Shown piece after piece: positions 25,683 to 33,946 of a stretch of 57,053 nucleotides of DNA. Within the stretch, counting starts at the first letter, position 1, and each line of letters begins with the position of its first letter. Source of the stretch: Oscillospiraceae bacterium (GTDB lineage: Bacteria; Bacillota; Clostridia; Oscillospirales; Oscillospiraceae); assembly GCA_017403885.1 (NCBI GenBank), contig JAFRDM010000040.1:1-57053 (forward strand). The letters run 5' to 3'. A model generated the notes under the pieces. That model was not told the DNA's origin. It was given only the letters and a program-made list of their open reading frames with translations, and did no database searches. Made by a program: the position numbers and the translations under genes.

Positions 25683-26027
25683 TCAGCCTTCGCACAGCGC
25701 GAGCAGCGCGCCGCGCTGCAGAAGGATCGTTTCGAGCATCGCCTTATAGTCGGCGTCCTGCCCGCCGCGCAGCAATTCTGTCAGCTCCGCGACCGGCGTG
25801 TAGATCGGCGTGAGCGCCAGATTGCCCAGCGAGCCCTTGAGGGCGTGGGCGGCCTCAAAGGCGGCCTTCCTGTCGCCGCTTTCGACGGCGGCGGCGAGCT
25901 TGTCAAATCCCGCGTCATGCAGCGACATGTTGACGAGCCGCAGATAGAAGGCCTCGTTGTTCAGGCAGCGGCCAAGGCCCTCTTCGGTATTCGCGCCGAG
26001 ACGGCGCAGAGCATCGATAGTCAGCAT
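25683..26027 (-). CDS. HPt phosphotransfer protein
   Basis: 114 residues, one all-helical HPt domain. The phospho-acceptor motif is AAHALKGSLGNL. It is the usual shuttle between a hybrid kinase receiver and a final response regulator, and here it lies between the hybrid kinase gene and the receiver-GGDEF-EAL gene, which supports a relay between them. Confidence 0.9.
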   Translation of the reverse strand: MLTIDALRRLGANTEEGLGRCLNNEAFYLRLVNMSLHDAGFDKLAAAVESGDRKAAFEAAHALKGSLGNLALTPIYTPVAELTELLRGGQDADYKAMLETILLQRGALLALCEG

Positions 26028-26087
26028 AGTGTTACCTCGATCGTGTTGATGATTGATGTGATGACCGGGCGCCTTTGCCGTTCGGCT

Positions 26088-27782
26088 TCACGGCCTCCGG
26101 CACTTTTCCCGCACGAAGGTCTCAAACTCTTCGGCGGGCAGCGGTTTCGAAAAATAATAGCCCTGCACCACGTCGCAGCCCAAGGCTTTGAGCGTCAGCA
26201 TCTGCTCCGCCGTTTCCACGCCCTCGGCGACCGTGGAAAGCCCCAGGGACTGCGCCAGTCTGATGACTGTCTCGAGCAGTCTCGTGTCCTTTCTGTCGCG
26301 GAAAGCCGTGCGGATGAACTGCATGTCCAGCTTCAGTGCGTCGATGGGCAGCGTGGCGATCATGTTCAGAGAGGAATAACCCGTTCCGAAGTCGTCCATC
26401 TCAATGAAAAAACCGTTTTTCCGCAGAGATCTTACGACGCTGATGATCTGCTCGGCGTTTTCCGTATAGGCCGACTCCGTGATCTCCAGCAGGAAGCTCT
26501 CGCGTCCGACTCCCGCCTCATCCACAATCTTTTCCAGCATCTTCAAAAGCGGAGGATCGTTCAGATCGATGCGGGATACATTGACCGACACCGGGATCCG
26601 GCGTCCCAGACGCTCCTCCCATGCGCGGATCTGGGCGGCTGCCTCTCTCCAGACGTAGGAATCCAGCTCCCGGATCAGACCGTTTTGCTCGAAGAGCGGG
26701 ATAAAGACGCCCGGGCTGATCAGGCCGAGCCGCGGATGCCGCCAACGGACAAGCGCTTCCGCGCTGTTCAAAACGGGTTCCTCGGGACGGACGTCGAACT
26801 TTGGCTGGTAATACACCGTGAATTGCTTTTCTCGAATCGCCGTGTGGAAGTCCTCAAGCAGCTGCTCCATGAAAAGCTCCTTCTCATGCATGGCGTCGTC
26901 ATAGAAGCCCACCGACTGAGAATAGCTGTTTTTTACGGAGTCCGCCGCCTGCTTGGCACGGTCGAAGCGGCGTTCCATTTCTATGCTGCGGTCCACGTCC
27001 TGGTAAACGCCCATTCTGGCCCGTATCTGATAATCCGTGCCCATCTGCATGCAGACGCCGTCGAGGATCTGTCTGTAATCGCTGCGGTGCAGGCAGTAAA
27101 TCAGGAAGGTGTCGTCCTCCCTGCGGCAGACGATACCGTCGGAATCGCCCACCTTTGCCAGCAGCTTTTCAGCGACCAGCTTGAGCACCCTGTCGCCGAA
27201 GTCCCTGCCGTAGCGCTCGTTGATCATATGGAAGTGGTTGATGTCCAGCATGATCGCGTCGGTCGGCTCTTCCGGATGATACTCGTCATGCTGGGCGGCA
27301 TACCGATAGAAGAATTCGCGGTTATACAGCCCCGTCAGTTGATCGCGTTCGGTCCGGCGGATCAGATCCCTGTCCTCGAACAGCTCGATGGTGCGCCGGA
27401 TCCGCGCCAGCACGATCTCCTGCTTCGGATAGGGCTTGGAGATAAAGTCCGTTGCGCCGAGCGTGAGACATTCGACCTCCGCGTCCTGATCCGCCGTCAT
27501 CACGATGACCGGGAGACGCGCGGTGAGCGCGTTCCCTTTGATGCGGCGCAGGATATCGATCCCCTTCAGATCCGGAAGGTTCAGATCCAGCAGCATGAGA
27601 CTCAGCGTACCGCAATCCTTTTCCAGCAGCTCAAGCGCCTGTCTGCCCGTCTCCGCGGTCAAAACATCGTAGGTATCCCGGAGCATGAGGGAAAGGATCT
27701 CCCGGTTGATCAGGTCGTCCTCAACCGCGAGGATCCTTCGTCTTCCGTGGTCAAATTTTGCTTCCTGATAGCCGTCCAGCAT
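26088..27782 (-). CDS. Receiver-GGDEF(degenerate)-EAL cyclic-di-GMP phosphodiesterase
   Basis: 564 residues. A receiver domain has the phospho-acceptor at Asp66 (LLDLNLPD) and the acidic pair EDD near 21. A GGDEF domain follows whose motif is replaced by RREDDTF, so it should not synthesise cyclic-di-GMP. The EAL domain has the expected catalytic residues: EALVRW, NVSR, EITES, DDFGTGYSS, VAEGVE. It is predicted to hydrolyse cyclic-di-GMP under control of the phosphorelay. First large gene of the signalling block after the small HTH gene. Confidence 0.92.
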   Translation of the reverse strand: MLDGYQEAKFDHGRRRILAVEDDLINREILSLMLRDTYDVLTAETGRQALELLEKDCGTLSLMLLDLNLPDLKGIDILRRIKGNALTARLPVIVMTADQDAEVECLTLGATDFISKPYPKQEIVLARIRRTIELFEDRDLIRRTERDQLTGLYNREFFYRYAAQHDEYHPEEPTDAIMLDINHFHMINERYGRDFGDRVLKLVAEKLLAKVGDSDGIVCRREDDTFLIYCLHRSDYRQILDGVCMQMGTDYQIRARMGVYQDVDRSIEMERRFDRAKQAADSVKNSYSQSVGFYDDAMHEKELFMEQLLEDFHTAIREKQFTVYYQPKFDVRPEEPVLNSAEALVRWRHPRLGLISPGVFIPLFEQNGLIRELDSYVWREAAAQIRAWEERLGRRIPVSVNVSRIDLNDPPLLKMLEKIVDEAGVGRESFLLEITESAYTENAEQIISVVRSLRKNGFFIEMDDFGTGYSSLNMIATLPIDALKLDMQFIRTAFRDRKDTRLLETVIRLAQSLGLSTVAEGVETAEQMLTLKALGCDVVQGYYFSKPLPAEEFETFVREKCRRP

Positions 27783-27932
27783 ATCGTCTTCCTCCTGTTT
27801 TCGGCTTGCTGTCCCGTCAAGATGTCGTCTGTCTGAAAAAACGGCGGATCCCTGTCGAAGGAGACGGCCGACTGTTTTTATCGGACCTCTTCTTCAAAAA
27901 ACGGATCTGCAGCTCGGCACGGGCGGCCGGGA

Positions 27933-28142
27933 TCATTCCCGTTTGACATACCGCAGCTCGATATCATAGCCCAGGGCCTCCATCATGCTGACGAAGGTTT
28001 TGTTGATGATCTTTCCGGGGCTTTTGATCAGCCTGTTGACATAGGATTTGGTGGTCTGTATGCTCTCTGCCACTTTGGCCTGCGTAGTGTCGGCTTCGAT
28101 GCATTTGACCTTGACGTCTATTTCAACATTGTTGATGAGCAT
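27933..28142 (-). CDS. Small HTH (XRE-like) DNA-binding protein
   Basis: 69 residues. The core TQAKVAESIQTTKSYVNRLI fits a helix-turn-helix of the XRE type. The start at 28142 is preferred over the longer frame because AGGAG lies 10 bases upstream. It has its own strong promoter and is followed 150 bases later by the EAL gene, so it is probably the local regulator or the first gene of the signalling operon. No prophage genes are near. Confidence 0.72.
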   Translation of the reverse strand: MLINNVEIDVKVKCIEADTTQAKVAESIQTTKSYVNRLIKSPGKIINKTFVSMMEALGYDIELRYVKRE

Positions 28143-28251
28143 GTTCCGTATTCTCCTGTCCGTATCGGATCGTATTGTCTGCATGCCGGGCCGCGGCCGT
28201 CGCCTGGACCGTCGTTGGAGTCAATAAGAGATTGTCTTTACAGCACAATTA

Positions 28252-28280
28252 ATTATACTCTGTATCTGGCCGTTTTTCAA
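28252..28280 (-). promoter_or_regulatory. Strong promoter for the HTH/signalling block
   Basis: Minus strand TTGAAA (28275-28280), 17-bp spacer, consensus TATAAT (28252-28257). The gap 28143-28473 (331 bases) holds this promoter and the terminator of the ZIP gene and nothing else I can recognise. This promoter could drive the block down to the pilus genes. Confidence 0.82.
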
Positions 28281-28324
28281 GCGCAAGCTGACAGAAAAAC
28301 CAACGGGGACCTGCGCCGCCGGCC

Positions 28325-28380
28325 GGAAAAAGACAGAGGCTGCGGATACCGCCGGTCTCGACGGTCCCGCAGCCTCTGTC
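28325..28380 (-). terminator. Terminator after the ZIP transporter
   Basis: Minus strand: GACAGAGGCTGCGG pairs perfectly over 14 bp with its complement around a 21-base loop, followed by TTTTTCC. It ends the phosphatase-thpR-ZIP operon. Confidence 0.8.
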
Positions 28381-28473
28381 CGGTGCGCGGCCGGACCCTG
28401 ATCCGCACGAACGACAGGCCTGCGTCTGCCGGCGGGCGGCTGTCCGCCGCCCTTCATACGCGGATGGATCCTA

Positions 28474-29328
28474 TTACAGATAAATGATGATCAGGCCCGT
28501 CAGCAGCCCCAGGACGGCCATGGCCGCGGGCAGCTTCGATTTCCACATCAGGATCGATTCGGGCAGCAGCTCGCCGAACACCACGTACAGCATCGCGCCG
28601 GAGGCGAAGCTCAGCGAGATCACCAGCGCGGTGGGGCTGATGGTGCCGATGAGGAAGCCCATCAGGGCCCCCAGGATGGTGGGCGCGCCGGACAGGGCCG
28701 TTACCGCGACGGAGTGCCGTTTTTTCATGCCGCCGGAGATCAGCGGGACGGCCACGGCCATCCCCTCCGGGATATTGTGCAGGCCGATCACCAGCGCCAT
28801 GATCATGCCGCCCCGGTTGCTCAAGAGCCTGTCCGCCGTGGTGGCGAAGGACGCGCCGATCACCATGCCCTCGGGCACGTTGTGCAGCGCGATGGCGGCA
28901 GCCATCACCAGACCGGCCAGGAAAAGCCCGCTGCGGGGCTGGCGGCCCTCCATATGCTCGTGCAGATGGTTCGCGTGGGTCAGCTCCTCGAGAGAGTCCG
29001 CCGTGCGCGGATGGTTCTCGTCGATATGCGCCACCTCATGGTCCGTCGCCTTGTCGATCCAGGCGTTCAGCCCCGCGATCACCGCGAAACCGACGATCAC
29101 CCCGGCGATCACAAACCAGACGGGACAGGCCACGCCCTCGGCGTTCAGCGCTTCCGTCAGAAGGTCGAAGCAAACCACGGCCGTCATCACGCCGGCCGCA
29201 AAGGAAAGCAGCAGGCTGACGGTCTTATCGGAATCCTTTCGGAACAGGCAGGCGATGACGCCGCCCATACCCGTGCCGCCTACGCCGGCGACGGCCGTGA
29301 TCTCCGCCAGCAGCCAGATCGAACTCAT
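28474..29328 (-). CDS. ZIP-family divalent metal importer
   Basis: 284 residues, about eight helices. The transport motifs ALHNVPEGM and LHNIPEGM in helices 4 and 5 carry the metal-binding His/Glu residues. A His-rich loop (ANHLHEHMEG) lies between helices 3 and 4, as expected. Imports zinc or iron. AGAAACGGAG precedes the ATG. Third gene after the phosphatase and thpR; the metal link with those is not obvious. Confidence 0.92.
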   Translation of the reverse strand: MSSIWLLAEITAVAGVGGTGMGGVIACLFRKDSDKTVSLLLSFAAGVMTAVVCFDLLTEALNAEGVACPVWFVIAGVIVGFAVIAGLNAWIDKATDHEVAHIDENHPRTADSLEELTHANHLHEHMEGRQPRSGLFLAGLVMAAAIALHNVPEGMVIGASFATTADRLLSNRGGMIMALVIGLHNIPEGMAVAVPLISGGMKKRHSVAVTALSGAPTILGALMGFLIGTISPTALVISLSFASGAMLYVVFGELLPESILMWKSKLPAAMAVLGLLTGLIIIYL

Positions 29329-29362
29329 TTCTCTTCTCCGTTTCTCTTTCTATACCGGATCT

Positions 29363-29884
29363 CTATCCGTTTTCCCGCGCGGGGACGGAGCCCAGCTCGG
29401 TGTAGATCATGCCGTTTTTCCCCCGCGTGGAGAGCATCAGGCTGATGCGGCCGACCGTCGTTTCCGCCTGCGGCACGGCAAGGCTGCCGAGCCGCGGATC
29501 GTTTTTGTACGTCGGCTTGCGGATGATCGTGACGTGCGGGCGGAAGGCCTTGCGGTCAAAGGGGATCGAAGCGTCCGCGAGCGCACGGCGCAGCCGCCGC
29601 ACGAGCGCGTCGAGCTCGGCGCTCTCCTCCAGACCGGCCCACCAGAGCTCGCCGAAGGCGCCCAGGCCCGCAAGCTTCAGCGTGAAGGGCTCAAAGTCTG
29701 CGCCCGCCATCGCCTCGAGCACCGCGTCGGGATCATGATATTCTCCGATGAAGGCCAGCGTCAGGTGCAGATTTTCCACCCGGGTATAGTTCCCCTCGAC
29801 GCCGCGGCGGCGCAGCTCGTTCTGCACGGCGCGCAGCGCGTCCCTCATGTCTTTATCCGGCTGTATCGCAGCAAACAGTCTCAT
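29363..29884 (-). CDS. thpR: RNA 2',3'-cyclic phosphodiesterase (LigT/2H family)
   Basis: 173 residues. The two HxT motifs of the 2H superfamily are present: HLTLAF at 40 and HVTIIR near 120. It opens 2',3'-cyclic phosphates to 2'-phosphates on RNA. The start overlaps the phosphatase stop by 4 bases (ATGA). Confidence 0.92.
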   Translation of the reverse strand: MRLFAAIQPDKDMRDALRAVQNELRRRGVEGNYTRVENLHLTLAFIGEYHDPDAVLEAMAGADFEPFTLKLAGLGAFGELWWAGLEESAELDALVRRLRRALADASIPFDRKAFRPHVTIIRKPTYKNDPRLGSLAVPQAETTVGRISLMLSTRGKNGMIYTELGSVPARENG

Positions 29885-30774
29885 TCGATATACCGCGCGC
29901 GCAGCGCGTCAAGCTCGTCGTTCGACACGCCGCAGGCCTCCCGCAGATAGCCCGCCGCGCCGCCGAACTCTTTCTCCATATACTTCCATGCGTTTTCCAG
30001 CATCGGCGCGTTGACGCCCGCAAAGCCGCACAGCGGCGGCAGCAGCTCCTCCTCCACGCCGCGGCGGCGCAGCATCTGCTCAAATTCCTCGATATCGCTC
30101 CGAAAGAAGAGATTGGAGGTCTCATAGTCGCGCAGGATCGTGTCCCAGTCCGCGCCGAGCACGTCCAGAACCAGCCCGGCGGCGATGCCGGTGCGGTCCT
30201 TGCCCGAGTGGCAGTGCCAAAGCGCCGAGCCGCTTTTATTGGCGGCGAGCTCGCGGAAAAAGAGGCCGATGCTTTTTCTTCCGACCGCCCCGGCGAGGTA
30301 TGCGGCGTAGGCCGCGCCGAGACCGAGATCGCTGCGGCCGAGACGATAGCCCTCGCGCGCGGCCTCGGTCATCCACAGCAGGATCGACTCGCGGTCAAAG
30401 CGCTCCGGATCGAAGCCCTCCCCTTTTCCGTCGGCCTGCGCGCGGATCTGTTCGCGCAGAAAGGCAAAGTCAATGACGGGTATGTGCAGCCACTTCGCGC
30501 CGGGGATCTCGGGGTCCGGCCTGCGCTCGACCTCGCTTTTCTCGCGCATGTCGAAGATCAGGGACAGACGATAGGTCTCGCGCAGCGTGCGCAGGTCCTC
30601 TTCCGTCGCGTCGAAGAGCCTCGTCGTGCGCAGCAGCACGCCTCTTTTGACCCGCCGTCCGTCCCGCAGGACGATGCCGCCGAGCTCGCGGGCGTTGTTG
30701 AGCGAGAGCGGAAGGCGCGTCAGCGCGCGATGCCGCTCCAGCTCCGGGAGCGGCGTGGCGTTCATCTCGACCAT
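29881..30774 (-). CDS. Tyrosine phosphatase-family protein (Y_phosphatase3)
   Basis: 297 residues. The CX5R active site is HCHSGKDRTG with Cys188 and Arg194. NARELGG near the N-terminus is the conserved family segment. Cytoplasmic; substrates may be phosphotyrosine or phosphoinositide. It is the first gene of a three-gene operon, with a promoter embedded in the upstream terminator (30807-30835). Confidence 0.9.
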   Translation of the reverse strand: MVEMNATPLPELERHRALTRLPLSLNNARELGGIVLRDGRRVKRGVLLRTTRLFDATEEDLRTLRETYRLSLIFDMREKSEVERRPDPEIPGAKWLHIPVIDFAFLREQIRAQADGKGEGFDPERFDRESILLWMTEAAREGYRLGRSDLGLGAAYAAYLAGAVGRKSIGLFFRELAANKSGSALWHCHSGKDRTGIAAGLVLDVLGADWDTILRDYETSNLFFRSDIEEFEQMLRRRGVEEELLPPLCGFAGVNAPMLENAWKYMEKEFGGAAGYLREACGVSNDELDALRARYIE

Positions 30775-30806
30775 GCGGCCTTCCTCCTTTGCTCTTCTCT
30801 GCAGTC

Positions 30807-30835
30807 AGCATAGCAAAACTCAAATCAAAAAGCAA
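30807..30835 (-). promoter_or_regulatory. Promoter of the phosphatase-thpR-ZIP operon
   Basis: Minus strand TTGCTT (30830-30835), 17-bp spacer, TATGCT (30807-30812). The -35 lies within the T-rich tail of the terminator of the preceding DUF362 gene. Confidence 0.6.
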
Positions 30836-30860
30836 CAGCTCTCAAGCATGGCTGTTGCTT
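30824..30860 (-). terminator. Terminator after the DUF362 gene
   Basis: Minus strand AAGCAACAGC pairs with GCTGTTGCTT around an 11-base loop, followed by TTTGATTTG. It ends the flavodoxin-DUF362 unit. Confidence 0.8.
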
Positions 30861-30872
30861 TCTGCCTTGCCG

Positions 30873-31907
30873 TCAGGCGCGTTTGTTCCGCCCCCAGAAG
30901 ACGTTGTAGCGGTCGGGCTTCCATTCCGGCGCGACGTCTTTGACCGCCTCGGCAGCGGTGACGACGGCGTCGCCGTTGTCGATGTCGATGAGCGTATAGC
31001 GGTCGTTGCCCATGCCGAGCTCCTTCATATAGCTCAGCTGGCGCAGGCCGTGGCGGCTCTCGACCCGCTCGATGAGCGCCCTGCCGCCTCCGCCGGGCAG
31101 CGCGTAGATCAGATCGATGCAGGCGCTGTCCGCCGCGAGGATGTCGAGCGAGGCGACGATGCCGACGTCCGGCGTGACGACCGGCTCGGCCCCCGGTCCC
31201 TCGCAGTCGCAGGAGACGGACATGTTGCGCATCGTGTTGATATAGCAGATATGCGGCGCGAAATAGTCGATCGTAGCCTTGCTGCTCTCGGAGATCTTCT
31301 CCATCAGCTCTTCCTTGCGGGTGTCCCACATGACCGTGCGGGTGTGGATGTCGCGCTTGCCGATCCGGCCGTCGGCGCAGCCGATGCCGATGTTCTTGTT
31401 GCTGCCGCCGAAGCCGCCCTGCACGTGGCCCTTGAAATGCGTCAGCACGAGGAGCGAGTCGTAATCGAGCATGCTCCTGCCGACGTGCATCTCTTCAAAC
31501 CACTTGCCGCCCCTGACCGGAAGCGCCGCGACGCCATCCGCGTCGGTGATGTCCACAGGGCAGAAGGTCCAGCCGTTGATCTCCAGCGTCCTGCGGTGCT
31601 CCTCGGTGGTGTAGCGGCTGCCCTCGTAATAGGTGTTGGTCTCGATGATCGCCGCGTCCGGCAGACGGGAGGCGAGCAGCTCCTTCACCCAGGGGCGCGG
31701 GAGGATATTCGGGCCCTCGGCCTCGCCGGTGTGCAGCTTGACGGCCACTTTCCCGCAGAGCACGGAGGAGACGCGGTCATAGATCTTCTTCAATCCCTCC
31801 TCGGAGAGATCGCGCGTGAAGAACACCACGGAGCTCTCGCCCGTGCGTTCGTCAAAAGGTACGTATTTGTTTCCGTCCCCGCCGGGGACCGGTCTGTTTT
31901 TTTCCAT
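30873..31907 (-). CDS. DUF362-family protein
   Basis: 344 residues. It matches the DUF362 domain pattern: VAVKLHTGEAEGPNILP, FKGHVQGGFGGSNKNIGIGC and a C-terminal ALPGGGG segment. No C-terminal ferredoxin clusters are present, unlike many fused relatives. Family function is not established, but a redox or iron-sulfur role is usually assumed. It is 12 bases downstream of a flavodoxin gene, supporting a redox context. Confidence 0.85.
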   Translation of the reverse strand: MEKNRPVPGGDGNKYVPFDERTGESSVVFFTRDLSEEGLKKIYDRVSSVLCGKVAVKLHTGEAEGPNILPRPWVKELLASRLPDAAIIETNTYYEGSRYTTEEHRRTLEINGWTFCPVDITDADGVAALPVRGGKWFEEMHVGRSMLDYDSLLVLTHFKGHVQGGFGGSNKNIGIGCADGRIGKRDIHTRTVMWDTRKEELMEKISESSKATIDYFAPHICYINTMRNMSVSCDCEGPGAEPVVTPDVGIVASLDILAADSACIDLIYALPGGGGRALIERVESRHGLRQLSYMKELGMGNDRYTLIDIDNGDAVVTAAEAVKDVAPEWKPDRYNVFWGRNKRA

Positions 31908-31919
31908 TCTCTCTCCTCC

Positions 31920-32390
31920 TCAAAGCGTGCGGATCCAGTCCTTCAGTTCTTCCTCTCCCGCTCCGGCCGCAAAGCGGCGGCCGGGCAGCACCTTCGCGCC
32001 AGCGGCCAGCTTTTCGATGCGCGCCTGCCCCTCGCCCAGCCGGCTGCCGCCGGAGGTGAAGAAGGGCACGAGCGTTTTGCCGGAGAAGTCGTAGGCTTCC
32101 AGAAAGCTGTCGATGATGCTCGGCTCACGGTACCACCAGATCGGGAAGCCGAGAAAGACCGTATCTGCTCCGGCGACGGGCGCGTCGGCGTCCGCCAGCT
32201 CCGGGCGGCAGTCCGGGTCCTGCATCTCCAGCGTGCTGCGGCTTTTTTTGTCCATCCAGTTGAGATCGCGCCGCTCATAGGCAACGGCGGGACGGATCTC
32301 GTACAGCTCCGCTTCGGCGGCGGAGGCCAGCGTTTTGGCGAGCCTTGCCGTGCTGCCGCTTGCGGAGAAATATGCTACGAGTGTTTTCAT
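31920..32390 (-). CDS. Flavodoxin
   Basis: 156 residues. The FMN phosphate loop YFSASGSTARLAK is at the N-terminus and the aromatic FMN-flanking loop GFPIWWYREPS follows; the fold is a normal long/intermediate flavodoxin. Electron carrier in the cytoplasm. First gene of the flavodoxin-DUF362 operon, with a near-consensus promoter. Confidence 0.92.
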   Translation of the reverse strand: MKTLVAYFSASGSTARLAKTLASAAEAELYEIRPAVAYERRDLNWMDKKSRSTLEMQDPDCRPELADADAPVAGADTVFLGFPIWWYREPSIIDSFLEAYDFSGKTLVPFFTSGGSRLGEGQARIEKLAAGAKVLPGRRFAAGAGEEELKDWIRTL

Positions 32391-32428
32391 GGCGCTCTCC
32401 GTTTCTCTGCGAATAATCTTCTGCGTCT

Positions 32429-32457
32429 ATTATAACGGCTCCTGCTTCGTTCGTCAA
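32429..32457 (-). promoter_or_regulatory. Promoter of the flavodoxin-DUF362 operon
   Basis: Minus strand TTGACG (32452-32457), 17-bp spacer, TATAAT (32429-32434). Near-consensus and immediately downstream of the sortase-operon terminator. Confidence 0.85.
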
Positions 32458-32458
32458 A

Positions 32459-32503
32459 GGGTAAAAATAACAGCTGCGGCCCTCCGATCAAGGAGGGCCG
32501 CAG
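32459..32503 (-). terminator. Terminator of the surface-fibre operon
   Basis: Minus strand: CTGCGGCCCTCC pairs with GGAGGGCCGCAG around TTGATC, followed by CTGTTATTTTTAC. It lies 34 bases after the sortase stop and closes the whole surface-protein operon. Confidence 0.88.
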
Positions 32504-32536
32504 TTGTCCTGACAGGCAGCCGCAGCGCGGATACGG

Positions 32537-33364
32537 TCACGCAAGCAGCGTGCCGCCGGCGCTGTCGACGGGGACCATCTTTCCGTGGATGACCGAGCGG
32601 GCCAGCGAAAAGACGTAGGCGCAGGTGGAGAGCATCACGTATTTCGCTTCTCCGTCGAGTTCTACGTCCGCCGTTACCGCAGAGCGCTGCTTTGTAAGCG
32701 CCAGATACTCGTCCAGCTCCGGCGACGGGCCCTGAAAGACCGTGTAGGCGTCGCTGGTGGCGGAGATGTAGTAGGCGGCAAAAAGCTCGACGCGGTAATC
32801 CCGCTCCGGCGTGAGGATCCACATGACAGGATGCTCGTCGAAATAGTCCTGCTTCGCCCACTTCTCCAGCGAGGCGAACATCGAGCCGTCTATCAGATGG
32901 TGGCCGTAGACGATCGTATTGCTGTCGGCGAAGTCCCTTCTGTTCAGGCATTCCGCAAACAGCGCCCCGCAGGGGTTGCTCCGGCGGTCATAGCTGTGGT
33001 CGATGTAGAAGTCGTTGTCGTTCGCCTGCGCGATCGGATAGTTGATCACCGTGTCCTCGCAGTAGATCCAGCCGATGATCTCGGGATTGTAAGCCCTCAG
33101 CTTTTCAAAGTCGACCGTGATGGGCGCGCAGATCCTTTCCGCTTTCCCGCTCCCGGTCTTGTCGCCGGGGCCGGGGTCGGCAGGCGCGGCGGAGCCGCTC
33201 TCCGCCGTCTCCGTCCGCTGGGTCGTGAATTCCCTCACGGCCGTCCGGTTGAGGCGCTTGTTCACGATATACTTGTAGTTGACGGAAACGACGATACCGG
33301 CGCAGAACAGAAACGCGCAGGCCAGAAGGATCATCATGATCCTGCGAAAGGTCCGTTTTTCCAT
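32537..33364 (-). CDS. srtB: Class B sortase
   Basis: 275 residues. An N-terminal membrane anchor lies at about 8-28. The catalytic residues are His155 (VYGHH), Cys248 (LSTC) and Arg256 (SLARSVIHG), with the C-to-R distance of class B enzymes. It attaches secreted proteins to the wall or polymerises pilus subunits on the outer membrane face. It is the last gene of the operon, 15 bases after the SipW-type peptidase. The likely local substrate is the 239-residue protein with a VVKTGD sorting signal; further substrates in the operon are less clear. Confidence 0.92.
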   Translation of the reverse strand: MEKRTFRRIMMILLACAFLFCAGIVVSVNYKYIVNKRLNRTAVREFTTQRTETAESGSAAPADPGPGDKTGSGKAERICAPITVDFEKLRAYNPEIIGWIYCEDTVINYPIAQANDNDFYIDHSYDRRSNPCGALFAECLNRRDFADSNTIVYGHHLIDGSMFASLEKWAKQDYFDEHPVMWILTPERDYRVELFAAYYISATSDAYTVFQGPSPELDEYLALTKQRSAVTADVELDGEAKYVMLSTCAYVFSLARSVIHGKMVPVDSAGGTLLA

Positions 33365-33379
33365 GTGGTCTCCCTCTTC

Positions 33380-33946
33380 TTATCTTCCCGGCTGCTGTTT
33401 TTCCTGCTCCGACCGGCGGCGTGCGCGCAGCCGCGAGCCGACCATGCGGAACAGCAGTCCGCTCACCGCGAAAACAGCCAGCGCGGCCTTTCCCTCCCGG
33501 GCGGAATAGAGCGTCAGCAGTCGGCCCAGCAGCGGGACGCACAGCCTGACGCGTCCGATCAGCTTCCAGTATGGCGTCGGATTGATGTCCGTCGATTTGT
33601 TGGCGTCGCCTTTGGTGATGAACACGCTCTCCTGCGGGCGGTTCTCTATCACCCGGTGCGTCACGACCGTTCCGTCGTCGTCAAAGGCGATGATATCGCC
33701 CGCGCGGATCTGTGAGATCCCGGCCGGCTCCACGTAAACGACGCTGCCGACCGGCAGGGCGGGCTCCATACTGCCGCTGACGACGCTGTAGGCCCGGTAG
33801 CCGAACAGGCGCGGCAGGGCCAAAGGCAGCGCGCTGAGGATCACGGCCAAAAGGATCAGCGTCCCCAAGACGGAGCAAAGGGCGGGAATGATGTTCCCGC
33901 CCCTTTTTTCCGGACGTTTTTGCACTTTAGGATCGTCCTGTGTCAT
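33380..33946 (-). CDS. SipW-type signal peptidase I
   Basis: 188 residues. Catalytic Ser59 lies in VSGSMEP after a membrane helix, and the general-base position carries His97 (VVTHRV) instead of Lys, which marks the ER/SipW (S26B) type. A second helix is near the C-terminus. In Bacillus, SipW cuts the TasA and TapA fibre proteins. Here two TasA-like proteins are encoded just upstream in the same operon, which are the obvious substrates. Start overlaps the preceding stop by 4 bases. Confidence 0.92.
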   Translation of the reverse strand: MTQDDPKVQKRPEKRGGNIIPALCSVLGTLILLAVILSALPLALPRLFGYRAYSVVSGSMEPALPVGSVVYVEPAGISQIRAGDIIAFDDDGTVVTHRVIENRPQESVFITKGDANKSTDINPTPYWKLIGRVRLCVPLLGRLLTLYSAREGKAALAVFAVSGLLFRMVGSRLRARRRSEQEKQQPGR

